Of a DNA stretch of 64,000 nucleotides, positions 1 through 8,222 are shown one piece after another; the first letter of the stretch is position 1, and every line of letters starts with the position of its first letter. The DNA comes from a bacterium OL-1 (GTDB lineage: Bacteria; Actinomycetota; Coriobacteriia; Coriobacteriales; Atopobiaceae). The notes under the pieces were generated by a model. That model worked only from the letters and a program-made list of their open reading frames with translations. It did not search any database and was not told where the DNA came from. Position numbers and translations under genes: made by a program. The stretch covers positions 306,429-370,428 of the forward strand of contig LM994627.1 in assembly GCA_000752675.2 (NCBI GenBank), read 5' to 3'.

Positions 1-171
1 TGCGTCCTGGGCGGCGCGCCGTTCGTTGCCTCGTTCTTTGGCTTCCTCCAGAACATCATCCCGGTGTGGATTGCCTGCTACGTGGTGACCTTCCTTCTGC
101 AGGGTCCCATCGAGAACTTTGCGCGCAAGGTGTGCAACGACCCTGCTCCGGCAATGCCGCAGATGCACTAG
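1..171 (+). CDS. C-terminal end of a small membrane protein (partial)
   Basis: The reading frame is open from base 1 and stops at 169-171, leaving 56 residues. It contains two hydrophobic stretches (around GGAPFVASFFGFLQ and IPVWIACYVVTFLL) and a short basic/acidic tail, so it is the end of an integral membrane protein. The pattern of a GxP motif followed by a final helix loosely resembles the C-terminus of the small membrane protein encoded at 4787-5194, so the two may be related, but this is a visual impression. A GC-rich hairpin at 210-237 follows it. Function unknown. Confidence 0.6.
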   Translation, partial: CVLGGAPFVASFFGFLQNIIPVWIACYVVTFLLQGPIENFARKVCNDPAPAMPQMH

Positions 172-209
172 GGTATAGCAGCCTGCTTTGGGCATGCACA
201 TAGACTGAT

Positions 210-245
210 GGCGCCCGGGCCGAGAGGCTCGGGCGCCACTTTGGG
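210..245 (+). terminator. Hairpin terminator after the partial membrane protein gene
   Basis: GGCGCCCG (210-217) pairs with CGGGCGCC (230-237), with an inner GCC/GGC stem closing a GAGA loop. A short T-containing stretch follows. Its position between the stop at 171 and the ATG at 268 argues against starting the next gene at the earlier in-frame ATG at 208. Confidence 0.6.
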
Positions 246-267
246 CATTTTGGGAGGTACGTCTCGC

Positions 268-1134
268 ATGGACAAGATCTTCACGGTGACAGACCTGGGC
301 GAGGGCCTGTGGGAGATAGCGGACTGCGTTGGCTGCCGCTGCTACCTGGTAAAGGGGCGCGATCGCGTGGCGCTTGTCGACTCGTGCGTGGGCGTGGGCG
401 ACCTGCGTCCCGTGGTGCGCGAGCTTAGCCGCGGCCTTCCTGTGACCGTGCTTCTCACGCATCGCCACCATGACCACATTGCGGGTTCGTACCTCTTCGA
501 CGACGTGCGCATTCCCCGCGAGGAGGACGTGGACATTGCCCTGGGCGAGGAGCAGAACGAGCATGCCGTGCGCATCTACGTGGAGCAGGGGCGCGCGCCC
601 GAGGGGGCCTTCTCGGCCATGCGCGATGGAACGCGGCCAAGCTTTACGTACTTCGAGGAAGGCGACGTGCTTGATTTGGGCGGCGTCACCATCGAGGGCG
701 TCTTTCTCCCCGGACATACCGACCACTCGATGGGTTACCTCGTGCGCGAGCGGCGGCTGCTGCTCTCCGGGGATGCCGTGACGCCCTGCATGTGCCTCTT
801 CTTTCCCGAGAGCCTGCCTATTGCCACCTGGCGCCAGACGCTCGAGAAGATGCAAGGACTGCCCTTCGACACGTTCCGGATTGGCCACTACTCGCACGAG
901 TTCCGCAAGAGCGACCTCGACGGCTTTCTCGCCGCGGCGGACTACGCGCTGAGCGGTGCGCGCGGGCTCTCGTGGATGTACACCTACATCGAGGGACTTA
1001 AGGGGTCGCTGTATATCTCGCCTGACACGCCGACGGATGACGCCGATTCCCCGGATTTCCGTGCCGTTATTGGGCCGTACGTGCCGCGCGAACACAAACG
1101 CCGCCGGCGCCACGGTGCAGACGGGGCGGCCTGA
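268..1134 (+). CDS. MBL-fold metallo-hydrolase
   Basis: A 288-residue metallo-beta-lactamase-fold protein. The metal-binding HxHxDH motif is at residues 65-70 (THRHHDH), followed by a downstream GHTDHS histidine and an LSGDAV aspartate motif, the usual order for a glyoxalase II-like di-metal hydrolase. No signal peptide is apparent, so it is probably cytoplasmic. The ATG at 268 was chosen because TGGGAGG (251-257) lies just upstream, while the in-frame ATG at 208 lies inside the upstream terminator hairpin. It appears monocistronic: a strong hairpin follows at 1176-1206 and the next gene is convergent. The substrate cannot be told from sequence. Confidence 0.85.
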   Translation: MDKIFTVTDLGEGLWEIADCVGCRCYLVKGRDRVALVDSCVGVGDLRPVVRELSRGLPVTVLLTHRHHDHIAGSYLFDDVRIPREEDVDIALGEEQNEHAVRIYVEQGRAPEGAFSAMRDGTRPSFTYFEEGDVLDLGGVTIEGVFLPGHTDHSMGYLVRERRLLLSGDAVTPCMCLFFPESLPIATWRQTLEKMQGLPFDTFRIGHYSHEFRKSDLDGFLAAADYALSGARGLSWMYTYIEGLKGSLYISPDTPTDDADSPDFRAVIGPYVPREHKRRRRHGADGAA

Positions 1135-1189
1135 CGCCCGAGGGCACGTTGTCGCAGCTATCACGTATCAAAGCGGCCCTCCGGCGCCG
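1135..1189 (+). repeat. Intergenic stem-loop repeat, copy 1 of 3
   Basis: This stretch aligns without gaps to 18301-18355, with roughly three quarters of positions matching. Shared blocks include GAGGGC, GTT.TCGC.GC, AAAG.GGCC and TCCGGCG. It lies directly downstream of the MBL gene and its right part forms the 5' arm of the terminator at 1176-1206. The third copy is on the minus strand at 30086-30143. Confidence 0.5.
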
Positions 1190-1210
1190 ATGTAGCGCCG
1201 GAGGGCTTAT
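1176..1210 (+). terminator. Terminator after the MBL gene
   Basis: GCCCTCCGGCGC (1176-1187) and GCGCCGGAGGGC (1195-1206) form a perfect 12-bp stem around a 7-nt loop, followed by TTAT. It lies between convergent genes and could act on both strands. A second, weaker hairpin (TCGGGCG/CGCCCGA) lies near 1239-1262, closer to the end of the leftward operon. Confidence 0.65.
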
Positions 1211-1303
1211 CTCGTACAGGATTGTGTCAATAGCCGCTGCTCGGGCGTCATTATCTCGCCCGAAGGTGCATTTCTGCAGCAGCAGCGCAGGAACTTGAAG
1301 CAC

Positions 1304-2578
1304 CTACTCGGCCCGGGGCACATGCGCAAGCGCGAAGAGCGCCAGCGCCAGGCACGCCGCCATGCACACCAGCGACAGGGCGAACATGAGGCCATACCCG
1401 CCTGCGGAATCGATTACCAGGCTCCAGAACACCGCGGCCACGGCGCTCATGAGCGAGCCCACCATGGAGACGCGCGAGTAGATGTTGGCGTAGTCGGCGG
1501 AGCCAAAGACGCTTCTCACCAGGAGCGGTGTCTCGACCGTGGTCATGGCGTAGACAACACCAAAGCAGAACGCGCCCACAAGCAGCAGCGCAAGCACCGA
1601 GGGCATGCCCCACATGAGAAGGACGCCCACCACGCCACCCGCAATGCCACAGACGGCACCAAGACGCACGGAGTGGTCGCTCACGGAGCCGAGAAACACT
1701 TTGCCAATGGCCTGCCCGCCCATGGCCGCAGAGGCAACTACGCCAGACGCCGCTGCAATCTGCGGCAGTGAATTGGAGAACGACAGAGCGTAGCTCGAGA
1801 GGAACTGGTAGACGGTCTGGTTGAGCGTGATCAGCCCGCAGAAGGCAACAATCGCCCAGAACGCTGGCGTGCGCATGGCGTCTGCCGCCGAGACGCCCTG
1901 GGTGCCCACGGTTGCGGCGCCGTCTGTGTCAGCTGCATCCTTCTCGCCCGCGCCATAGGGGAGAAGGCCCTTGTCGGCTGGCTTGCCCCGCACCACGAAT
2001 AGTGTGAACGGCAGCGTCCCCACAAGGATGATAATGCCAAAGACGAGATAGGCTTGGCGCCATCCCTCGGGCGAGCTCTGGATGATCGCGGTGCCAATGG
2101 GGTTGAAGATTACGCCGCCAATGCCCGTGAAGGCCATGCACAGACCCACGAAGAAGCCCACGCGCTTGACGCACCACGCGTTGATGAGGGTAGGAACCGC
2201 CAGGTAGATGAGGGGTGCCACGCCCACACCTAGCACGATGCCAACAAGGTAGAACTGCCAGACCTCCTGGCAGGACGCCATGCCAAACATGCCCAGACCG
2301 CAAAGCGCCGTAGCAACGGAGAGCACCACACGCGCATCCCGCGCCGCAAGGAGCTTGCCGGCAACGGGAAGCGTGGCCATCATGGCCAGGTTGAGCACCG
2401 AGAAGTACAGCGTGAACGACGCCTTGGGCACGCCAAAGAACTCGGACACCGGCGTGAAGAAGATGCCCGCGCACGAGAGGACCAGCGCGCAGGGGAGGCA
2501 CGTCATCACGATGCACGAGAGGACGATAAGGTACGCGTAGTGAAAGCCGCCGCGCGTGGTTGTGTTGCTGCTCGCCAT
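1304..2578 (-). CDS. MFS transporter (OxlT-like)
   Basis: A 424-residue protein with about 12 hydrophobic segments and a central charged loop (near residues 200-225), typical of the major facilitator superfamily. The N-terminal half resembles the oxalate/formate antiporter-like branch, which moves small carboxylates. It is the last gene of a leftward operon with butyrate kinase (3-nt gap to its stop), a phosphate acyltransferase and a small membrane protein. The context therefore suggests it carries the organic acid made or consumed by those enzymes; this is inference. No signal peptide beyond the first membrane helix. Confidence 0.85.
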   Translation of the reverse strand: MASSNTTTRGGFHYAYLIVLSCIVMTCLPCALVLSCAGIFFTPVSEFFGVPKASFTLYFSVLNLAMMATLPVAGKLLAARDARVVLSVATALCGLGMFGMASCQEVWQFYLVGIVLGVGVAPLIYLAVPTLINAWCVKRVGFFVGLCMAFTGIGGVIFNPIGTAIIQSSPEGWRQAYLVFGIIILVGTLPFTLFVVRGKPADKGLLPYGAGEKDAADTDGAATVGTQGVSAADAMRTPAFWAIVAFCGLITLNQTVYQFLSSYALSFSNSLPQIAAASGVVASAAMGGQAIGKVFLGSVSDHSVRLGAVCGIAGGVVGVLLMWGMPSVLALLLVGAFCFGVVYAMTTVETPLLVRSVFGSADYANIYSRVSMVGSLMSAVAAVFWSLVIDSAGGYGLMFALSLVCMAACLALALFALAHVPRAE

Positions 2579-2581
2579 GCC

Positions 2582-3706
2582 CTAGGCCTCCACGTCGGCG
2601 GGGGCGCCGGCCAGCTTGAAGCCGTCCCAAGAGGGCACGCCCGTGTAGGCCATGACCTCCTCGGTGCCTTCGAGAGCGCGCACTGCACCCGCGGCAGCGC
2701 CCTCCATCTCGAAGTCGCCCGCATACACAAAGACCGGGGCAATCCAGCTCACATGCGTCGTCACGTAGTCAACAAAGCGCTGGTCATGCGACACGCCGCC
2801 AGTGAGCACGATGCCGTCGACCCTGCCCTCGAGCGCCGCCGCAAAGGCGCCGATCTGCTTGGCGGTCTGGTAGGCCATTGCCTCGAAGACAATGCGCGCC
2901 CACTCGTCGCCCGCGTCGATGCGTGCGTCGATCTCCTGTGCGTCGTCGGTGCCGAGAAGGCCCTTCAGGCCACCCGTCTTGCCTATGACGCCCATGACCT
3001 CCTTCTTGTCGTGCGCGCCGGAGAAGGCGAGGGCTGCGATGGGCTTGGCGGGCACGTCGCCGGAGCGGTTGGGGGCAAAGGGGCCCGAGCCCTCCAACAC
3101 GTCGTTCGTGTCGACCATGCGGCCCTGCCTGTGAGCCGCCACGGAAAGGCCTCCTCCCACGTGCGCAACGATAACGTTGACCTCGTCGTAGCGCTTGCCG
3201 AGAGACGCCGCGCAGCGGATGGCGCACTCTTTCTGGTTGAGGCAGTGCACGTGGCTCTTGCGGTAGACGCCGGGGTAGCCCGTGATGCGGGCAACGTCCG
3301 CAAGCTCGTCGGTGTCCGGCTGGTTCACGGCAAAGGCCGGCTTGCCGCAGCGGCTCGCCAGGTCGAAGAGGATGGGCGCACCCAGGATTGCGGGGTGGTT
3401 CATGCCGCAGTTCAGCACGTGCTCGCAGACCTTCTCGTCAATGCGGAAGATGCCGCCCTTGGTGGGGCCCATGCCCCCGCAGTAGCCGGAGAACGCGTCG
3501 ATGCTCTCGAGCGCAATGCCAGCGGCTGCAAGCGCGTCGAGGACGGTTGCGGTACGGAACTCCAGCTGGTCGGCCGCGCGATCAAAGCCAGCCAGCACGG
3601 CGGGGTCGTGGCGGACGTTCTCCCTCATGAGGGCCTTCTCGCCCTCAAAGACCGCCACCTTGGTGGAGGTGGAGCCGGGGGACAGCGTAAGAATGCGATA
3701 TGTCAT
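2582..3706 (-). CDS. buk: Butyrate kinase family acyl kinase
   Basis: A 374-residue ASKHA-fold kinase that interconverts acyl-phosphate plus ADP with carboxylate plus ATP. The N-terminal phosphate-1 loop LSPGSTSTKVAV (residues 8-19), the VAHVGGGLSVAAH segment and the GPFAPNRSG block follow the butyrate kinase rather than the acetate kinase pattern, and the length fits that family (about 355-380). It lies 39 bp downstream of the phosphate acyltransferase gene, so the pair should make ATP by substrate-level phosphorylation from an acyl-CoA. The acyl group (butyryl, propionyl, isobutyryl or branched) is not determined by sequence alone. Confidence 0.9.
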   Translation of the reverse strand: MTYRILTLSPGSTSTKVAVFEGEKALMRENVRHDPAVLAGFDRAADQLEFRTATVLDALAAAGIALESIDAFSGYCGGMGPTKGGIFRIDEKVCEHVLNCGMNHPAILGAPILFDLASRCGKPAFAVNQPDTDELADVARITGYPGVYRKSHVHCLNQKECAIRCAASLGKRYDEVNVIVAHVGGGLSVAAHRQGRMVDTNDVLEGSGPFAPNRSGDVPAKPIAALAFSGAHDKKEVMGVIGKTGGLKGLLGTDDAQEIDARIDAGDEWARIVFEAMAYQTAKQIGAFAAALEGRVDGIVLTGGVSHDQRFVDYVTTHVSWIAPVFVYAGDFEMEGAAAGAVRALEGTEEVMAYTGVPSWDGFKLAGAPADVEA

Positions 3707-3745
3707 GTAAGTGCTCCTTGATTTTGCGTTTGTGCGCGGTGCGGG

Positions 3746-4741
3746 CTAGCGGGCGGAGAGGACGAGCATGGCGATGTCGCCGACCATCTCCTCGACCGAG
3801 GAGCCGCGCGAGCTGTCTGCCACCGGCCGCCTGAAGCCCGAGAGGTTGTGGCCGTAGCCCTTGCCGTGGGCAAAGATCTGGATGAGCTTCACGGCGCTGT
3901 TGGCGCAGTTGAGGTCGGGGAAGACAAGCACGTTCGCACGGCCCGCCACGGCGCTCTCGCGCTTGACCTTCTTTGCCGCCACGGCCGGGATAATGGCAGC
4001 GTCAAGCTGGAACTCGCCGTCGAGCGCGAGGTCTGGCCTGCGGTCGCGGGCGATCGAGATGGCCTTGCGGATGCGCTCGACGCTCTCGCTCTCGCCGGAG
4101 CCGTCCGTGGAGTAGCTGATAAAGGCGCAGCGGGGCTCCCAGTCCATGAGGGCCGAGACGTTGTCGCATGCGGCAATCGCGATGGAGGCCAGCTCCTCGG
4201 CCGTGGGCTCGGGGTTGAGGCCGCAGTCGGTGAGGGCTATCACGTCGCCCTCGGGGCCGGCAAAGCCGGGCGTCTGGACAAGCGCTAGGATGGAGGGCAC
4301 GTCCACGCCGTCTGCCAGGCCAATGATCATCTGGGCCGCCATGAGCACGTCGCCGGTGGTGTTGGTGTGGCCGCAGAACGTGCAGTCGACGTCGCCCAGC
4401 TCCTCGAGCATCATGGCGTAGTTGAGCGGGTTCTTGAGCTTGCGGCGCGCAGCCTTGGCCGAGAAGAGCCGCTCGCGACCGGCGTTCATGTAACGCTCGG
4501 CCAAGGCATCTGCCGCCTCGGCGTCTGTGGTGTCGACGATGCGCATGCCCTCGGTGGAGACGCCCGCGCGCTCCGCAGTCTGGGCGATGACGTCTGCGGG
4601 GCTCACGAGCACCGGGGTCCCAATGCCGTCGTCCGCCACACGCCTTGCCGCAAGCAGCGTGTCCTCGTTCTCGCACTCCGGAAGCGCCACCACCTTGGGT
4701 GCCTTGCGTGCCTTCTCGATGAGCTCGTCAATAAGTGCCAT
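3746..4741 (-). CDS. Phosphate acyltransferase (Pta/Ptb family)
   Basis: A 331-residue member of the phosphate acetyl/butyryltransferase family, converting acyl-CoA and phosphate to acyl-phosphate and CoA. It has the family's late blocks: SYSTDGSG, LDGEFQLDAA, the VAGRANVLVFPDLNCAN stretch and the C-terminal PVADSSRG. The length equals that of the short Pta form, without an N-terminal regulatory domain. The neighbour is butyrate kinase rather than acetate kinase, so the natural substrate could be acetyl-CoA or a longer acyl-CoA. It sits between a small membrane protein gene and buk in a leftward operon. Confidence 0.85.
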   Translation of the reverse strand: MALIDELIEKARKAPKVVALPECENEDTLLAARRVADDGIGTPVLVSPADVIAQTAERAGVSTEGMRIVDTTDAEAADALAERYMNAGRERLFSAKAARRKLKNPLNYAMMLEELGDVDCTFCGHTNTTGDVLMAAQMIIGLADGVDVPSILALVQTPGFAGPEGDVIALTDCGLNPEPTAEELASIAIAACDNVSALMDWEPRCAFISYSTDGSGESESVERIRKAISIARDRRPDLALDGEFQLDAAIIPAVAAKKVKRESAVAGRANVLVFPDLNCANSAVKLIQIFAHGKGYGHNLSGFRRPVADSSRGSSVEEMVGDIAMLVLSAR

Positions 4742-4786
4742 GGTCTCTTTCTACCTTTCCCTTGGCGTTGTACGTGAGGTCGTGCG

Positions 4787-5194
4787 CTAGCCCTGCTCGT
4801 GCTTGGAGGGAATCTTGAAGAGGACGACCGAGGTCACGTAGCCGATAAGAACGAGCTGCAGGTAAGTCTGGCTCCATGCGGCGAGCATCTGCGCGGGCCC
4901 AACCTGCGTCACCGCCTCGGTGAGCGAGATGATGGTGACGAAGATCAGGTTCTCGATGAAGATGGCTGCGTACGGCCGTGCCGCCTTGCTAGCAAGACCC
5001 TTGGTGAGCGACTGAGAGATGCTCACCGTTGGGATGAGCAGCTGCGCCACCACGTTGGTCGTGAACGCCACGCAGGTGTAGGGGTACCACGTCCCCCACG
5101 CCATGGGCGCGCCCGCAAGCAGCGTCGCGCTCGTGTTGATGACAAGGGCAAGCACGATGTCGTTGACAAGTGTCCTGATGTTCCATTCGCACAT
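4787..5194 (-). CDS. Small integral membrane protein
   Basis: 135 residues with about four hydrophobic segments and a charged C-terminus (KIPSKHEQG). The ATG at 5194 is preferred over an in-frame ATG at 5335 because AAAGG lies just upstream. The longer version would also add 47 polar, unlikely residues and would run into the divergent promoter region. It is the first gene of the operon with the phosphate acyltransferase, butyrate kinase and the MFS carrier. I do not recognise a named function; it may be related to the partial protein at the left edge of the window. Confidence 0.6.
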   Translation of the reverse strand: MCEWNIRTLVNDIVLALVINTSATLLAGAPMAWGTWYPYTCVAFTTNVVAQLLIPTVSISQSLTKGLASKAARPYAAIFIENLIFVTIISLTEAVTQVGPAQMLAAWSQTYLQLVLIGYVTSVVLFKIPSKHEQG

Positions 5195-5355
5195 GGGCTG
5201 GCCTTTCGGTCTTCTCGGTAACGGGGTCTCTTCGCGATAGTCCACATGCAAGCGTACGGCCCCGCCCATCCGGCTCCCATGGAACGCGCACCAAAATAGA
5301 CGCGCGGAGAAGTTACTATGTTTGTGCACGAGCACAGCGCCAGCGGAGGGTACAG

Positions 5356-6948
5356 ATGAGGCTTCGGACCGTCCTTAACGAGCTGCCCATAACGGGCTCA
5401 TACATCCACGACGAGGACCTTCTCGAGTGGGACCTCATTGTCTCTCCCAGCTGGAACGTGGGGTCAAAGGGCGTCGTGTGCCTAGGCTCCATGGCGGACT
5501 ACCTGCAAAACGATGCCCCGCAGACCACAGACGGCATCCTTCTTGTCTACGTGCAGGGCGTGCTTGACGAGGAGTACCACAAGCCGCCTCGCAACGTGGT
5601 CTTTGTCACCGGAGAGGTCTCGCCGAGCGACTTCCAGGAGGCCTTCATGCGCCTGGTGCTCCAGAGCGGCGAGCTTGCCGTGAGAAGGGAGGATCTCTTC
5701 CGCTGCTACCTGGACTCCTATGACCTCAGGCAGTTTGCCAGGCGCGCCTCCGAGGTCATTGGCAACCCCGTCGTGATCACGAACACAGACCACAAGGTGC
5801 TTGCCACGGCGGGCGAGATCCCCAATGACCGGCCGGATATCGCAGCGACGGTCGAGAGTGGCTACGTCTCGCAGTCGGTCGAGGATCACCTGGCGGAGTC
5901 GGGCATCCTGAGCTCTGTGAGAAGCTCCCGGCACTCGATCATCACCACAAACGTGGCCGACAACCTGCGCTGCGTGACTTCGATAATCTATCACCACCGC
6001 CTGGAGATGGGGCGCTTTGACGCGTTCGAGGTGACGCACGAGGTCACCGGCATTGACCTGGAGCTCATCGACTATGCCACCTCGCTTGCCGGCCTCATGA
6101 TCGACCGGCTGGGCGTTGCTGGCAAGCGCGTGGACATGGGTTCCTCCGTCCTTGCCGACGTGCTCTCTGGCAAGTTCGAGGACAGGGACGCCGTTCGTGA
6201 GCACCTCCGCATCGCTGACGTCCCACTCGACTGCAACTACGTGCTGCTGCGCGTGGTTGGGCAACCAGGCGCAGGTCACGACTACTATGCGCGCGTGGGG
6301 CAGCTTGTGGGCGATGCCCTTGCCGGCAGCGTCTGGACCAACTTTGGGTCTGCGGTTGTCGTGCTCGTCTCGCTGGGGGAGGCAACCGAGGCGGGCTTTG
6401 CGGACTACGAGTCCTGCGAGCGCAGGATCTTGAGGGACAGGAAGTTCATGGGCGCGCTCGAGCACAACGACATGCGCGCCTTTGTGAGCGAGCCCTTCTC
6501 CGACGTTATGGAGGTGCGCGCCAGGCTCAAGCAGTGCATCCTGCTCGACGAGGCGGACGTCCTGGAGAGGTCTTCTCGCCAGCGCGTGGTCTTCTTCTGG
6601 GAGCACCGCTTCCAGGTGGTTGCTTCTGTGTTCAAGGGGCTGGGCTACTCCGACATGCTCCTCGACAAGCGCGTGGTTGCCATGGCTCGCTACGACCGCG
6701 AGCACGGGAGCTCGTATCTGGAGACCGCCGTGATGTCGGTGCGCTTCCCGGGAAGTCCGGCCGAGGCGGCGGAGGCCCTGAGCGTGCACAGGAACACCTA
6801 CTTCTACCGTGTGAACAAGATCGGTGAGCTCTTCAAGCTCGACCTCAAGGACGGCGACGACCGCCTGGCGCTCTCGTTTACGGCACGCGTCCTGGAGGCG
6901 CTCGGCGAGGACGTGGTGGACGCCGGTGCCCTTCCCGAGACAAACTGA
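5356..6948 (+). CDS. PucR/CdaR-type transcriptional regulator
   Basis: A 530-residue cytoplasmic regulator. The C-terminal 60 residues contain the PucR-type helix-turn-helix, including SVHRNTYFYRVNKIGELF, preceded by a long region without membrane segments that fits the sensory part of this family. PucR-family proteins respond to metabolites such as purines, glycerate or amino-acid derivatives. The gene is divergent from the acyl-kinase operon across a 161-bp gap, so that operon is its likeliest target. The start ATG at 5356 follows GGAGGG. No inducer can be read from the sequence. Confidence 0.85.
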   Translation: MRLRTVLNELPITGSYIHDEDLLEWDLIVSPSWNVGSKGVVCLGSMADYLQNDAPQTTDGILLVYVQGVLDEEYHKPPRNVVFVTGEVSPSDFQEAFMRLVLQSGELAVRREDLFRCYLDSYDLRQFARRASEVIGNPVVITNTDHKVLATAGEIPNDRPDIAATVESGYVSQSVEDHLAESGILSSVRSSRHSIITTNVADNLRCVTSIIYHHRLEMGRFDAFEVTHEVTGIDLELIDYATSLAGLMIDRLGVAGKRVDMGSSVLADVLSGKFEDRDAVREHLRIADVPLDCNYVLLRVVGQPGAGHDYYARVGQLVGDALAGSVWTNFGSAVVVLVSLGEATEAGFADYESCERRILRDRKFMGALEHNDMRAFVSEPFSDVMEVRARLKQCILLDEADVLERSSRQRVVFFWEHRFQVVASVFKGLGYSDMLLDKRVVAMARYDREHGSSYLETAVMSVRFPGSPAEAAEALSVHRNTYFYRVNKIGELFKLDLKDGDDRLALSFTARVLEALGEDVVDAGALPETN

Positions 6949-7069
6949 GAGCATTTCTCGGCCAATCTTCTATGCAATTGCACAGCATCTCCGGCGATAG
7001 GCTTCTGCCATCGGAAGGGCCGCGGCGCGGGGGCGTGGCGGCGAAGCCATGACGGAAGGCTGGTGCTCC

Positions 7070-8047
7070 ATGACAAAGGTTTTGGGCGTCTCGTTTGGAA
7101 CCAAGAACGGCAACAACGACAGCATCTGCAAGGAAGCGCTGATGGGTGCCGTCGAAGAGGGCTGCGAGGTCGAGTTCATCCGCGCGATGGACCTCAACAT
7201 CAAGCACTGCACGGGCTGCATCACCTGCGTGAAGATGCTCATGAGCGGCCAGGGCAACATGTGCATCCACAAGGACGACTTCGACTGGCTGTTCTTCAAG
7301 ATGGCCGAGGCAGACGGCATCATCATGTGCGACCCCATCTTCGAGACGGGCGCCTCGGGCCTCTTCCACACCATCATGGACCGCTTTGGGCCGCGCATGG
7401 ATACCGGCAACAACGTGATCGCCACCCAGATCGCCGAGAAGATCGCGGCTGAGGGCGGCAAGTCCAAGGCCCCCGACCCGCGCATCATCTGCCCGGGCAA
7501 GCCGGTATCCTACATTGGCATTGGCGGCTCCGACTGGGGCACGCACGTCCAGTCCGACCACGCCATCCAGTCGATGACCCCCACCTGGAAGGTCATCGAC
7601 AACGAGTGGGTGCCCTGGTCCAAGCGCGCCCTTCTCGACGACAAGGTCGTTGCCCGTGCGCACCAGATTGGCGTGAATCTCGCCCGCGCCGCCAAGGATC
7701 CCGAGCACGCCACCTACCAGGGCGCCGAGGGCGTCTGCCCGCACTGCCACGCCAATGACTTCTACCTGGTCCCCGGCACGGACAAGGCAATCTGCTCGGT
7801 CTGTGGGCTCGAGGGCCACGTGAGCGTGGTGGACGGCAAAATCGAGGTCGAGTACCGCCACGACGAGTGCTACGACGAGCGTGGTCTCTTCCGTGCCCAC
7901 GACACCGCCGAGGGCAAGCAGATCCACGGTGAGGACATTGGCCGCATGGAGGGTGAGCTTGCCCAGCTCCAGAAGGGCGACGAGTACAAGAGCCGCGTGG
8001 CCAAGTACAAGGCGTTCATCCAGCCCACGATGCCCCCGAGGGACTAG
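7070..8047 (+). CDS. Flavodoxin-like NAD(P)H-dependent reductase with zinc-ribbon tail
   Basis: 325 residues. The N-terminal 120 residues match the flavodoxin-like fold of FMN-dependent reductases (VLGVSFGTKNGNNDSIC phosphate-binding region, then a CTGCITC cysteine cluster and the substrate-side DPIFETGASGLFHTIMDR segment). Near residues 230-255 a CPHC...CSVC pair forms a probable zinc ribbon, which is uncommon for the family. The ATG at 7070 has GGAAGG about ten bases upstream; an in-frame ATG at 7049 would add seven residues. A terminator follows at 8075. It probably reduces a small aromatic or conjugated substrate, but the substrate is unknown. Confidence 0.75.
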   Translation: MTKVLGVSFGTKNGNNDSICKEALMGAVEEGCEVEFIRAMDLNIKHCTGCITCVKMLMSGQGNMCIHKDDFDWLFFKMAEADGIIMCDPIFETGASGLFHTIMDRFGPRMDTGNNVIATQIAEKIAAEGGKSKAPDPRIICPGKPVSYIGIGGSDWGTHVQSDHAIQSMTPTWKVIDNEWVPWSKRALLDDKVVARAHQIGVNLARAAKDPEHATYQGAEGVCPHCHANDFYLVPGTDKAICSVCGLEGHVSVVDGKIEVEYRHDECYDERGLFRAHDTAEGKQIHGEDIGRMEGELAQLQKGDEYKSRVAKYKAFIQPTMPPRD

Positions 8048-8074
8048 CTCCTCTCGCCAGGCTCCTTTCCGGCG

Positions 8075-8126
8075 GCACCACGCGCAGCGCGCACAGTTTT
8101 GCGCCGTGCGTGGTGCTGTTCTTTTG
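8075..8126 (+). terminator. Intrinsic terminator after the flavodoxin-like gene
   Basis: GCACCACGC (8075-8083) pairs with GCGTGGTGC (8108-8116), with extra inner GCGC pairing, followed by TGTTCTTTT. It separates the upstream reductase from the FAD-dependent reductase that starts at 8223. Confidence 0.8.
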
Positions 8127-8222
8127 TACGAGCGCACATAGCCCGGACGAGCCGGTGCTGCGACATTACTAACTGTGCGAGATACACAAAGCGTCTTGTT
8201 GTCCCAACTCTGGAGGTATGAC

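Noticed and set aside
1135-1195. Similar peptide fragments encoded at 1.15 and 18.3 kb (AAITYQSGPPA and AAIAYKRGLPA)
   Set aside because: The similarity comes from an intergenic DNA repeat that folds on itself; there is no start or ribosome-binding site, so it is not a coding family.
2540-3721. A 393-codon open frame on the plus strand opposite butyrate kinase
   Set aside because: Shadow of the buk gene, which has clear family motifs and operon context on the minus strand.
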